Positions 15,806 to 25,821 of a stretch of DNA of 64,000 nucleotides are shown in pieces (positions within the stretch are counted from its first letter, which is position 1; each line of letters starts with the position of its first letter). Where the stretch lies: assembly GCA_963793095.1 (NCBI GenBank), contig CAWBYY010000001.1, forward strand, positions 124,001 to 188,000. Direction: 5' to 3'. A model generated the notes under the pieces. That model was not told where the DNA came from, ran no database searches, and saw only the letters and a list, made by a program, of their open reading frames with translations. Source of the stretch: CAVWDI01 sp963793095 (GTDB taxonomy: Bacteria; Chloroflexota; Anaerolineae; Anaerolineales; UBA4823). A program made the position numbers and the translations under genes.

Positions 15806-17516
15806 ATGCGAAAATCTGGAGCAGAAATTTTATGGGAATGCCTGGTTAGGGAAGGAGTTGACCTGGTTTTCGGCATCCCGGGCGGCGCAATCATGCCTGT
15901 ATACGATACCATGTTGAACTATCCTGTCCGGCATATCCTGACCCGCCACGAGCAGGGCGCAGCCCACATGGCGGATGGCTACGCACGCGCTTCCGGGAAG
16001 GTTGGGGTCGCAATGGCGACCTCCGGACCAGGAGCGACCAACCTGGTGACCGGCATTGCCACCGCGATGATGGATTCATCGCCGATTGTCTGTATAACCG
16101 GGCAGGTCCCGATTCAACTGGTCGGAGGGGACGCATTCCAGGAAGTGGATGTGACCGGCATCACACTGCCGGTGACCAAGCATAATTATCTGGTCGCCAG
16201 TGCAACCGAGGTAGCGGAGGTGGTGCGGGAGGCGTTTTACATCGCCCGCAGCGGGCGTCCGGGGCCGGTATTGATCGACTTCTGTAAAAACGCCCAGGTG
16301 GAAGAGGTCGAATTTGAATACCCGGAAGAACTGGCATTGCCGGGATACAAACCACCCACTCACGCTCCCCAGAAGCGGACCTTCGGAAAGCGGTTGAATT
16401 GATCGAAACTGCCAAACGCCCGGTAATCCTGGCAGGACACGGCGTGCTGATGTCAGGGGCAGTGGATGAGCTGCAGATGTTTGCTGTCAAAGACCCAGAC
16501 ACCGGTGGCGATGACCCTGCTGGGGCTTGGGAGCCATACCGGCTTCGCATCCCCTCAGCCTGGATATGATGGGCATGCACGGTGAGGCATATTCCAACCT
16601 GGCTATCCAGAATGCGGACCTGGTGCTGGCGTTTGGGATGCGTTTTGATGACCGTGTAACCGGAAATCTGAAAAATTACGCTCCGAATGCCAAGAAAATA
16701 CACATTGAGATCGACCCATCCGAAGTGCACAAGAACGTATGGGTTGACGTGCCGCTGGTTGGCGATTTGAAGACGGTCCTGAGCGACCTGATACCGATGG
16801 TGGATGAGTACGACCACGATGAATGGCTGGATCAGATCGGTGAATGGCGCCTGGAAAGCCAGCAGCGCGATATCCTGCACTGGCCCAGGGATGGCAAACT
16901 GTATACTGCCCAGGTGATCCATGACATCTGGGAAGAGACCGGAGGGGATGCAATCGTCGCCACCGGGGTCGGCCAGCACCAGATGTGGGCTGCCCAGTAT
17001 TACCAGTTCGAGCAGCCCTACCGCCTGATCACATCCGGCGGAGCCGGGACGATGGGCTTTGGTCTTCCGTCTGCAATCGGAGCCTGGTTTGCCCATCCGG
17101 AACGTGAAGTCTGGGTGATTGACGGGGATGGCAGTTTCCAGATGACCCAGGCTGAGCTGTCCACAGCCGCCAACGCAGGCGCGAATGTAAAAATTGCCAT
17201 CATGAACAATAATTTCCTGGGGATGGTCCGCCAGTGGCAGGAATTTTTCTTCGAAAGCCGTTACGCCGGCACGCCCCTGCAACAACCCGGATTTCCTAAA
17301 ATCGCTGAGGCGCACGGCATCCCTGCCAGATGTATTACCGTACCGGATGAGGTAAAACCTGCGATCGAATTTGCAAAGGAAACCAGCGGACCGGTGCTGT
17401 TGGAATTCAAAGTCGAACATGGAAGAAGCTGTTTACCCGATGGTGCCTACTGGCGCCGCCGCTGCACGAAATGATCCGACGACCTGATCGCCGTTCGCCA
17501 GGCAGCCGAGGAATGA
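15806..17516 (+). CDS. ilvB: Acetolactate synthase large subunit, several frameshifts
   Basis: The ThDP-dependent large subunit of acetolactate synthase, about 570 residues. The N-terminal part includes FGIPGGAIMPVYD and the catalytic glutamate in RHEQGAAHMADGYARAS. The C-terminal ThDP motif is GDGSFQMTQAELSTAANAGANVKIAIMNN. Shifts are needed near 16,370, 16,490 and 16,525, and again near 17,420 and 17,490. Between them the frames read EADLRKAVELIETAKRPVIL, then TQTPVAMTLLGL, then GAIPASHPLSLDMMGMHG, all expected family sequence. The last segment reads IAVRQAAEE and ends at 17514-17516. GGAGGAATAA precedes the start. It partners with the small subunit encoded next. Confidence 0.92.
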
Positions 17517-17534
17517 GGAATAGGAGGAATGAAA

Positions 17535-18058
17535 ATGTCGCGAACATTAATCACACTTGTAGAAGACAAACCGGGTGTGCTCAACCGGGTGACATCGTTA
17601 TTCCGGCGGCGCAATTTTAATATCGCCTCCCTGAATGTGGGCCGGACGGAAAAACCGGATGTCTCACGGATGACAATCCTGCTCGACAGCGATGACGGCG
17701 ACGCGCGCCTGGTTGAAGCAAACCTGTACAAACTGGTTAACGTGATCGATGTGCAGGATGTCACCGACTATGCCGACTGTCAGGCGCGACCTGGCTTTGA
17801 TCAAAGTCAAAGCCGACCCCGGACCAGCGCTCTGAAGTTATTAATCTGGCCTCTGTTTTCCGGGGAAATATTGTTGATGTCGCCCCGGATTCAGTCATCG
17901 TCGAGATGACCGGCACGGAGGATAAAATCGAAAGCCTGCTGGAACTTCTGCGTCCGATGGGCATACTGGAAATGGTGCGGACAGGGCAGGTGGCCATGCT
18001 GCGTGGGGATGCCGCCGGAGCGCGCGCATACCCCCGGTGCAAACGGGAACAATATTGA
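17535..18058 (+). CDS. ilvN: Acetolactate synthase small (regulatory) subunit, two frameshifts
   Basis: The regulatory subunit of acetolactate synthase, with the N-terminal ACT domain SRTLITLVEDKPGVLNRV and FNIASLNVGRTE. It senses valine in most bacteria. I chose the ATG at 17535 because AGGAGG (17522-17527) stands seven bases away; the ATG at 17529 is only one base from it. Shifts near 17,780 and 17,828 are needed. After the first the frame reads VRRDLALIKVKADPG, after the second RSEVINLASVFRGNIVDVAP and MTGTEDKIESLLELLRP, the conserved C-terminal domain, ending at TGA 18056-18058. Length is normal at about 175 residues. Confidence 0.9.
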
Positions 18059-18118
18059 TATCGCCTGATATCACCCAGCAAAGTAAGGAATCGATACTGA
18101 TTATAAAAAGGAATAATT

Positions 18119-19136
18119 ATGGCAAAAATTTATTATGACAAAGATGCAAATCCGGAACTGATCAAAAGCAGAAAAGTAGCGGTCATCGGCTTTGGTTCGC
18201 AGGGACATGCCCATGCGCTCAACCTGCGGGACAGCGGTGTTGATGTGCAGGGTCAGTGAAAGACCTGACTGCGATTCCTGCAAGCGAGCTGTGGAACAGG
18301 GATTTGAGTTGATGGAAACCGGCGAAGCGGTCGCCTGGGCGGACACAATCATGCTGCTGGCCCCGGATACCACCCAGCCGGAGATTTATGAAACCCAGAT
18401 AAAACCCAACCTGGATTCAAGCAAGACGTTGATGTTTGCGCACGGATTCAACATCCGCTACGGGACGATTAAGCCGCCGCCGGAGGTGGATGTCAGCATG
18501 ATCGCGCCGAAAGCCCCCGGACACCGCGTGCGGGAATTGTATGTGGAGGGCAGCAGGAACGCCAGCCCTGCTGGCGGTTCACCAGAATCCATCCGGGATG
18601 GCGAAAGAAAATGCGATTGCTTATGCCTGGGGAATCGGGGTGACCCGTGCCGGGGTGGTGGAGACAACTTTCAGCGAGGAAACCGAGACCGACCTTTTTG
18701 GTGAACAGGCGGTTTTATGCGGCAGGTGTGACCGCCGCTGTTGAAAGCGGGGTTTGAAACCCTGGTTGAAGCCGGATACCAGCCCGAACTGGCTTATTTT
18801 GAAACCATGCATGAACTCAAATTGATCGTGGACTTGATGTACCAGGGCGGTATGAACTACATGCGCTATTCCGTTTCTGATACTGCTGAACATGGAGATT
18901 ACACCGCCGGTGAGCAGATTATCGGAGAAGAAGCGAAATTTGTAATGTCCGGTTTGCTGAAGGATATCCAGGACGGCACTTACGCTAGGAACTGGATCGA
19001 AGAAAATAAGAAAGGACGCCCCTGGTTTAACGAGAAACGACGCCAGGAGCAGGAACATATGATCGAAAAGGTAGGGGCGGACCTGCGCAAAATGATGCCT
19101 TTTGTCCATCCTGTTGAAATTAAGCCCGGCGAATAA
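18119..19136 (+). CDS. ilvC: Ketol-acid reductoisomerase, three frameshifts
   Basis: A class I ketol-acid reductoisomerase that rearranges and reduces acetolactate or acetohydroxybutyrate with NADPH and magnesium. The start MAKIYYDKDANPELI has AAAAAGGA six bases upstream. The Rossmann motif is VAVIGFGSQGHAHALNLRDSG. The frame must change near 18,252, 18,550 and 18,725. Later segments read WADTIMLLAPD, FAHGFNIRYG, VDVSMIAPKAPGH, then GIGVTRAGVVETTFSEETETDLFGEQAVLCGG, and HELKLIVDLMYQGGMNYM with the metal-binding glutamates. Total length, about 339 residues, is typical. All catalytic segments survive, so the breaks look technical. Confidence 0.92.
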
Positions 19137-19162
19137 TAATTATTTTTTCCTGGAAATTTATT

Positions 19163-20829
19163 ATGGCAGCGAACAATCAAAATTACAAAAATTATGTATA
19201 TATATTTCGATACAACCCTGCGGGATGGCGAGCAATCTCCGGGCGCAACCTTAACATCGGCGGAGAAGTTGGAGATAGCCCGCAACCTGGCGAAACTGGG
19301 TGTTGACATTATTGAAGCCGGGTTTCCAGCCGCTTCTCCAGATGACCTGGAAGGAGTGCGCCGGATTGCGATTGAAGTCGGAAATCCCCTCCCGGGTGCG
19401 GAAGACCTCTCCCGTTCTGTACCGGTTATCTGCGGTCTGGCGCGGACCAATAAAACCGATATCGACGCAGTCTGGGAAGCGATAAAACACGCCGCTCACC
19501 CGCGAATCCACACATTTCTGGCCACCTCTCCCATCCACATGCGTTACAAACTGCGCATGGATCCCGAGGAAGTGGTAGAGCGGGTAAGAGAGATGGTGTC
19601 ATACGCCAAATCATTCTGTGATGATGTAGAGTTTTCTCCAGAGGATGCCGGGAGAAGCGAGCCGGAGTTCCTGTATCTTGTCCTGGGCGAGGCCATCAAG
19701 GCCGGCGCTACCACATTCAAATATCCCGGACACAGTCGGCTACACCATGCCGGATGAATTTGGGAACCTGATTGCAGGGATTATACAGAACACTCCCGGG
19801 ATTGAGGATGTGGTCGTTTCGGTTCATACTCACAATGATTTAGGGATGGCGACCGCCAATACCTTGGCAGGCTTGCAGGCAGGGGCGCGCCAGGCAGAGG
19901 TGACCGTGAACGGGATCGGAGAACGAGCGGGCAATACCTCACTTGAAGAAGTTGTGATGGCGCTCAATACCAGGCGGGCGATCTTTGGGCTGGAAACGGG
20001 GGTGGATACCACCCAGATCTCGCGTATAAGCCGGATGGTGTCCAATTACACTGGGATTCCGGTTCAGCCCAATAAAGCGATCGTTGGCGCAAACGCCTTC
20101 GCACACGAGGCAGGCATTCATCAGGATGGGATGCTCAAGAACCAGATGACGTACGAAATCATGCGCCCGGAAACGATTGGATTGAGCCGCTCCCGGCTTG
20201 TGCTTGGCAAGCACTCTGGCCGGCATGCCCTTCGGGTCCACCTGGAGGGGATGGGTTACGAACTCTCCACGGAGGACCTTGAAATAGCTTTTGAGCGCTA
20301 TAAAAACCTGGCTGATAAAAAGAAGGTTGTTACCGATGCTGACCTGGAAGCCCTGATCGAGGATCAGGTTTACCAGTCCCAGGAAGTTTACCAGCTGGAT
20401 GGGCTCCAGGTGGCATGCGGCACGATGGGGATGCCGACTGCAACGGTAAGGTTGAAGGGTCCAAACGGAGAAGAGATTATCCAGGCTTCAGTCGGAACAG
20501 GCCCGGTTCATGCGGCCTATGAAGCCATTGACGCGGTGATAGGCATCAAGAATACCCTGGTTGAATTCAGCGTGAATGCCGTTACGGAGGGCATTGATGC
20601 GCTGGGTGAAGTGACCGTCCGGCTGGAGAGTGTGGAAGGCGCCCTGCCAGAAATCACTTCTCCCCAGAGCGGTTTCAGGCATTCGCGTACCTTCGGCGGA
20701 TATGGAGCTGATACCGATATTATCGTCGCCAGCGCCAAGGCTTATCTGGCAGCGCTTAATAAAATGTTGATAGCACTTGGTCACCAGACCGCAGCTGAGA
20801 CATCCTTAACCAGCGAAGCGGTTGTATAA
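19163..20829 (+). CDS. leuA: 2-Isopropylmalate synthase, frameshifted
   Basis: Condenses acetyl-CoA with 2-oxoisovalerate, the first step of leucine synthesis. The TIM-barrel domain carries DTTLRDGEQSPG with the metal-binding aspartate, GFPAASPDD, and VSVHTHNDLGMATAN. The C-terminal LeuA dimer/regulatory domain follows (from about YQLDGLQVACGTMGMPTA). The frame changes near 19,720, in a TTCAAATATC stretch, where NIPDTVGYTMPDEFG should follow GATT. The ATG at 19163 gives MAANNQNYKNYVYI and needs one more shift in the TATATATA run. The alternative ATG at 19194 reads directly into the conserved domain. Full length is about 550 residues, normal for the long type. Confidence 0.92.
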
Positions 20830-20865
20830 CATGATAAACCGGGGTCAAGGAAGGAGGAACTAATT

Positions 20866-21114
20866 ATGCAGGATAGAAGATATTTTATCGGGCAGCTGGA
20901 CATGGATTTTGAACCGTGCGGAATGCCATCCCTGTGGGATCTTTCCAGTTTTTGCGGGCATCGTCCATTTGAGGGTACTGTATTCGATCAAGAGACAGCC
21001 GGGCTGGGGTTTATAGAAGATGAGAGCGCTGAAATAACCCAGCCTCTCAGCCAGTTATTTGAGTATTATGACCGATTCGTTCACCCCGGTTACTGGAATG
21101 TTTCTTCCGACTGA
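20866..21114 (+). CDS. Small conserved-looking protein inside the leu operon, unknown
   Basis: An 82-residue ORF between leuA and leuC with a very good Shine-Dalgarno, AAGGAGG, ten bases before the ATG. It is acidic and aromatic-rich, with FEPCGMPSLWDLSSFCGHRP in the centre and YYDRFVHPGYW near the end. It has no membrane segment, and its two cysteines (about residues 18 and 30) with a nearby histidine do not form a recognised metal site. I do not recognise it. Its place in the operon and its ribosome site make it likely to be translated. Confidence 0.65.
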   Translation: MQDRRYFIGQLDMDFEPCGMPSLWDLSSFCGHRPFEGTVFDQETAGLGFIEDESAEITQPLSQLFEYYDRFVHPGYWNVSSD

Positions 21115-21129
21115 TCTTTTGGATTCAAT

Positions 21130-22537
21130 ATGATTAAGGGAAAAACGCTTTTTGAAAAAATTTGGGACCAGCATATCGTCCACGAAATTCCGGATACGCC
21201 ATCCATTCTGTATATAGATCTGCACCTTGTGCATGAAGTGACCTCCCCGCAGGCTTTCAAAGGCCTCAGGGAAAAAGGGCTACCGGTACACAGGCCGGAC
21301 CGTACCTTTGCGACGATGGATCATTCTACCCCAACTGCGGGCCTCGAACTTCCGCTGCATGATGAGATGGCTTTTCAGCAGTTGAGGCAGTTAGAGCAGA
21401 ACTGCCACGAATTCGGGATAAAACTCTATGATATGACATCTGATAAACGCGGGATTGTGCACGTGATCGGGCCGGAATTAGGGCTGACACAGCCGGGAAA
21501 GACGATTGTATGCGGCGACAGCCATACTTCAACCCACGGAGCATTTGGCGCGCTGGCGTTTGGGATTGGGACAAGCGAAGTTGAGCATGTGCTCGCGACC
21601 CAGTGCCTTTTGCAGGAAAAACCTAAAACATTCCTTGTGGATTTCTCTGGAAGGCTTCCGGATGGGGTGAGTTCAAAGGATATGATCCTTGCGCTGATTG
21701 CAGAAATTGGCACAGGCGGCGGGACAGGCCATATTATTGAATACGCAGGTTCAGCAGTCAGGGCTCTGAATATGGAACAGCGCATGACGATCTGCAACAT
21801 GTCGATCGAGGGGGGTGCCAGGGCGGGCATGATCGCGCCGGATGAAGTAACATTTGAGTACATTGCCGGGCGCGAGTTTGCGCCAGCGGGCGCAGAATGG
21901 GAAAAAGCCCTGGATGAATGGCGAGCGCTGCCGACAGATAAAGACGCCTCTTTCGACCGGGAAATTGAACTGGACGTGTCCCGCCTGGACCCGATGATTA
22001 CTTTCGGAACCAATCCGGGTATGGGGATGTCGATCACAAGCCCGGTCCCGGACCCGGCGGACGAGAAAGACAGCCGGAAGAAGGATGCGCTGGAAAAAGC
22101 GCTCAGTTATATGGACATCCATCCCGGCACGCCATTGTTAAACCACCCGGTTGATGTCGTATTTATCGGGAGCTGCACGAATTCCCGGATTTCTGATCTG
22201 CGTGAAGCCGCAAGCCTGCTGGAAGGAAAGCGCATCCGGGAAGGCGTGAGAATGCTGGTGGTTCCGGGTTCTGAAAATGTACGCCGGCAGGCGGAGGCGG
22301 AAGGCCTGGATCGAAATTTTCAGAAGGGCGGGTGGAGAATGGCGCTATTCCGGCTGCAGCATGTGTATTGCGATGAACGGCGATCACCTCGAGCCCGGAC
22401 AGTATGCGGTCAGCACGAGCAACCGCAATTTTGAAGGTAGGCAGGGAAAAGGAGGCCGGACTTTCCTGGCCAGCCCGCTGACTGCTGCTGCAAGCGCGGT
22501 CAAAGGACAAATTACTGACCCGAGGACAATGAATTAA
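21130..22537 (+). CDS. leuC: 3-Isopropylmalate dehydratase large subunit, one frameshift
   Basis: An aconitase-family enzyme that isomerises 2- to 3-isopropylmalate with the LeuD subunit, using a 4Fe-4S cluster. Visible motifs include KTLFEKIWDQHIV, the CGDSHTSTHGAFGALAFGIGTSEVEHVLATQ stretch, and FIGSCTNSRISDLR with the first cluster cysteine. The last two ligands, in SGCSMCIAMNGD, are in a different frame, reached by a change near 22,315 (GAAATTTTCAG). The true end is TAA 22535-22537, after TAAASAVKGQITDPRTMN. Corrected length, about 469 residues, is normal. leuD begins one base later, so the two subunits are probably translationally coupled. Confidence 0.92.
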
Positions 22538-22538
22538 T

Positions 22539-23129
22539 ATGGAGCCTTTTCAGAAAATTATCTCGCGCTTGATTCCTATCGTGCGGGACAATATCGATAC
22601 TGACCAGATTATCCCGGCCCAGTACCTGAAAGTAACTGGTAAAAACGGTCTTGGGGAGGCCTGTTTTGCATCCTGGCGCTATAACCCGGATGGAACACCA
22701 AAACCCGAGTTTCCAATCAATCTACCCGAATATAGCGCTGCCCAGGTGATACTGGCGGGCGATAATTTTGGATGCGGTTCTTCCAGAGAACACGCAGCCT
22801 GGGCGCTGTCTGACCTGGGGATCCGGGCAGTGATAAGCACATCGTTTGCGGATATCTTCCGCAACAACGCCATGAAAAATGGGATCCTACCGGTGATTGT
22901 TGACCAGAGCACACACACATATATAGTGGAATCGGTCCAAACCGACCCGCTTTGCGAAGTGGAGATAGATCTCGAACGCCAGGAGTTGACCCTGCCGGAT
23001 GGAAAAATTTGCGGGTTTCCGGTTGATCCGTTCAACAAACTGTGCTTACTGGAAGGGCTTGATTCGCTTGAGTACCTGCTTAAACACCGGGAGCAGATCA
23101 CAGCTTACGAAGAAGCCCATAATTCCTGA
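22539..23129 (+). CDS. leuD: 3-Isopropylmalate dehydratase small subunit
   Basis: A 196-residue swivel-domain subunit that completes the LeuC active site. Family motifs are intact: RDNIDTDQIIPAQYL near residue 17, and DNFGCGSSREHAAWAL at about 75-90 with the substrate-binding Ser/Arg. ADIFRNNAMKNGILPV follows. No frame break is present, unlike the genes before it. It starts one base after the leuC stop. Confidence 0.94.
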   Translation: MEPFQKIISRLIPIVRDNIDTDQIIPAQYLKVTGKNGLGEACFASWRYNPDGTPKPEFPINLPEYSAAQVILAGDNFGCGSSREHAAWALSDLGIRAVISTSFADIFRNNAMKNGILPVIVDQSTHTYIVESVQTDPLCEVEIDLERQELTLPDGKICGFPVDPFNKLCLLEGLDSLEYLLKHREQITAYEEAHNS

Positions 23130-23138
23130 GGAAAATTG

Positions 23139-24704
23139 ATGAAAAAAATCGAACTGTATGATACAACCCTGAGGGACGGCACTCAAAGAGAGGGCATTTC
23201 CCTTTCCGTGTACGACAAGATAAAAATCGCCCGGCATCTGGATGAGTTTGGGATGGATTATATCGAAGGCGGTTGGCCGGGCTCCAATCCCAAGGATGCC
23301 GCTTTTTTTGAAAAAGCGCAGGAATACGAATGGCTGAATGCAAAAATAAGCGCATTCGGATCGACTCTGAAAAAAGGGAACCGGCCGGAGGATGACCCTA
23401 ATTTGCAGGCTCTCTTGCATGCCCGCACGCCCGCTGTAACCCTGGTTGGAAAAAGCTGGGACATGCATGTCACGGATGTGCTGGAGACAACCCTGAGCAA
23501 TAACCTGGGGATGATATCTGAAAGTGTGCGCTACTTGAAAGATAAGGGCAGATATGTAATTTATGATGCGGAGCACTTTTTTGATGGCTATCGAAACAAC
23601 CTTGATTACGCTTTGAAGACGATCAGCGCAGCGGCTGAAGGCGGGGCGGACATGATCGTATTGTGCGATACCAACGGGGGCGTCCTGCCCTGGGAGATGG
23701 AGGATATATTCCGCTCGGTGAGCGCCAGGATTACGACTCCTCTCGGGATTCACGCTCACGATGACTGCGGCTGCGGAGTTGCAAATTCTCTGGCGGGGGT
23801 CCTGGCTGGAGCGGTCCACGTTCAGGGCACCATCAACGGTTACGGCGAGCGGGTGGGGAATGCAAACCTTATTACTATCATTGCTGACCTGCAGTTGAAA
23901 ATCGGTTATGACTGTGTTGATCCGGGTAAATTAGCGGAACTGACCGAATTGTCCCGCTTTGTGTCGGAAGTTGCCAACCTGCCCCATGACAGGCACCTGC
24001 CATTTGTAGGTGAGAGCGCCTTTGCCCATAAGGGTGGTATCCACGTAGCCGCCATGCTGAAGAATGAAAGTTCATACCAGCATATTGATCCCAGCCTGGT
24101 GGGGAACCAGCGCCGGACGATCGTCTCAGAGCTCTCGGGACGCGGGAATGTGATCGACAAATCCCGCCAATATGGGCTGGATGTGAACCACGAACAGGCT
24201 CGTGAGGCAGTTGAACAGATAAAGGACCTGGAAGCGCGCGGTTTTACTTTTGAAAGCGCCGAAGGTTCGGTAAAAGTTATGCTCCAGCGGCTGCAGCCTG
24301 AATACCGCTCGCCGTTTGAACTTGTTGATTTTATGGTGGTGGTGGAGAACCGCCAGGGGCGCGGGATTATTACTGAAGCGACTGTTAAGGTTAAAATCGG
24401 CGACCGGATTGTGCACACTGCGGCTGAAGGGAACGGCCCGGTTAATGCGCTGGATGCAGCCCTGCGGAAGGCTTTAATTAACGACTACCCCCAGCTTGGG
24501 ACAGTAAAGCTGGCGGACTATAAAGTCCGGATCCTGGACAGCGAGAGCGGCACCAGCGCAAGCGTCAGGGTGCTGATTGATACCAAAAACGGTAAGCAAC
24601 GCTGGAGCACTGTCGGAGCGAGTACCAATATTATTGAAGCAAGCTGGAATGCGCTTGAAGACAGTTTTGAATACGCATTGCTTAACGGGGAAGCGGGGGA
24701 TTAG
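23139..24704 (+). CDS. cimA: (R)-Citramalate synthase
   Basis: A 521-residue enzyme of the TIGR00977 type, joining pyruvate and acetyl-CoA to citramalate. That opens a threonine-independent route to isoleucine, which uses LeuC, LeuD and LeuB for the next steps. The catalytic domain has LYDTTLRDGTQREGISLSV and YIEGGWPGSNPKD; the GGWPGSNP form separates citramalate synthases from LeuA. The metal-binding GIHAHDDCGCGVANSL and GKSWDMHV, CDTNGGVLPWE motifs are also there. The C-terminal LeuA-type dimer domain is complete. The ATG at 23139 is preferred over the TTG at 23136, with GAGGAAAA upstream. Confidence 0.92.
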   Translation: MKKIELYDTTLRDGTQREGISLSVYDKIKIARHLDEFGMDYIEGGWPGSNPKDAAFFEKAQEYEWLNAKISAFGSTLKKGNRPEDDPNLQALLHARTPAVTLVGKSWDMHVTDVLETTLSNNLGMISESVRYLKDKGRYVIYDAEHFFDGYRNNLDYALKTISAAAEGGADMIVLCDTNGGVLPWEMEDIFRSVSARITTPLGIHAHDDCGCGVANSLAGVLAGAVHVQGTINGYGERVGNANLITIIADLQLKIGYDCVDPGKLAELTELSRFVSEVANLPHDRHLPFVGESAFAHKGGIHVAAMLKNESSYQHIDPSLVGNQRRTIVSELSGRGNVIDKSRQYGLDVNHEQAREAVEQIKDLEARGFTFESAEGSVKVMLQRLQPEYRSPFELVDFMVVVENRQGRGIITEATVKVKIGDRIVHTAAEGNGPVNALDAALRKALINDYPQLGTVKLADYKVRILDSESGTSASVRVLIDTKNGKQRWSTVGASTNIIEASWNALEDSFEYALLNGEAGD

Positions 24705-24719
24705 ACCCGGGATTAGAAA

Positions 24720-25817
24720 ATGGAAATAAACCTGGCGGTTTTGGCGGGCGACGGGATCGGCCCGGAGGTTGTGGGCGCGGGTTTGCGAGTGCTAGAGGCG
24801 GCCTCAGCGAAATACGGGCATAAGATATCAACGGTCGAGGGCCTGATTGGCGGAATTGCAATCGACGAAACCGGGACCCCCCTACCGGATGAGACCCTGA
24901 ACGCCTGCCGGTCTGCGGATGCGGTCCTGCTAGGCGCGGTCGGCGGTCCAAAGTGGGATGACCCAACTGCGCCGGTACGGCCGGAACAGGGGTTGTTGGG
25001 CCTGCGCAAAGCGCTGGATTTGTATGCAAATTTGCGGCCGGTCAGGTGTTTTCCAGGTTCACTGGATTTCTCCCCTGTTCGCCCTGAGAGGATTGCTGGA
25101 GTTGACCTGGTAGTTGTGCGCGAGCTGACCGGTGGCATTTATTTCGGAGAGCCTCGCCTTCGGCAGGTTGTGGGCAATCACCTGCAGGCGGTCGACACCA
25201 TGGTATACAACGATTATGAAATCCGGCGGGTTGCGCATCTTGGATTCAGGCTGGCCAGTCAGCGTAAGAAGAAGCTGACCTCGATCGATAAGGCCAATGT
25301 ACTAGAGTGCTCACGTTTATGGCGCGAAGTGGTATCTGAGGTGGCGAGTGAGTATCCACAGGTTGAACTGGAACACAACCTGGTCGATGCAGCCGCAATG
25401 TATTTGATAAACCAACCGGCAAAATATGATGTGATCCTCACCGGTAATATGTTCGGCGACATCCTGACCGATGAAGCCTCCGTGCTGGCTGGATCGATGG
25501 GCCTGCTGCCGTCAGCTTCGCTGGGGGAGACCAGAAACCGCCTGGGTTTTCCTCTTGGATTGTATGAACCGATCCATGGATCCGCGCCGGATATTGCCGG
25601 AAGAGACATCGCCAACCCGGTTGGGACAATTCTTTCGCTGGCGATGCTGCTGCGCCATTCTCTGGGTTTGGAAAAGGAAGCAAAGGATATTGAGAGAGCC
25701 GTTGAGGGCGCGCTTAATTCGGGAGCGAGGACCGCAGATTTGGGCGCTGGCGGGGAGAAAGCCCTTTCAACGACCGAATTTAGCGGAATTGTTATCCAAT
25801 TCCTGAATGCAGGGTAA
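24720..25817 (+). CDS. leuB: 3-Isopropylmalate dehydrogenase
   Basis: A 365-residue NAD-dependent decarboxylating dehydrogenase for leucine synthesis, also acting on erythro-3-methylmalate in the citramalate route. Motifs in order: LAVLAGDGIGPEVV (residues 5-18), LLGAVGGPKWDD, the substrate-binding arginines in LRPVRCFPG and VVVRELTGGIYFG, the Lys of SIDKANVLE, then VDAAAMYLI and ILTGNMFGDILTDEASVL. The NAD-specific GSAPDIAG is near residue 288. No frame break is seen. pheA follows immediately. Confidence 0.94.
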   Translation: MEINLAVLAGDGIGPEVVGAGLRVLEAASAKYGHKISTVEGLIGGIAIDETGTPLPDETLNACRSADAVLLGAVGGPKWDDPTAPVRPEQGLLGLRKALDLYANLRPVRCFPGSLDFSPVRPERIAGVDLVVVRELTGGIYFGEPRLRQVVGNHLQAVDTMVYNDYEIRRVAHLGFRLASQRKKKLTSIDKANVLECSRLWREVVSEVASEYPQVELEHNLVDAAAMYLINQPAKYDVILTGNMFGDILTDEASVLAGSMGLLPSASLGETRNRLGFPLGLYEPIHGSAPDIAGRDIANPVGTILSLAMLLRHSLGLEKEAKDIERAVEGALNSGARTADLGAGGEKALSTTEFSGIVIQFLNAG

Positions 25818-25821
25818 GGAT

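Noticed and set aside
16161..17420. A 419-residue ORF on the minus strand opposite ilvB
   Set aside because: It lies antisense to conserved acetolactate synthase sequence and has no ribosome site. Its length comes from the codon pattern of the sense gene.
13195..22340. Programmed frameshifting in the ilv-leu genes
   Set aside because: The breaks are many, differ in direction and lack shared slippery sites with stimulatory structures; sequence errors explain them better.
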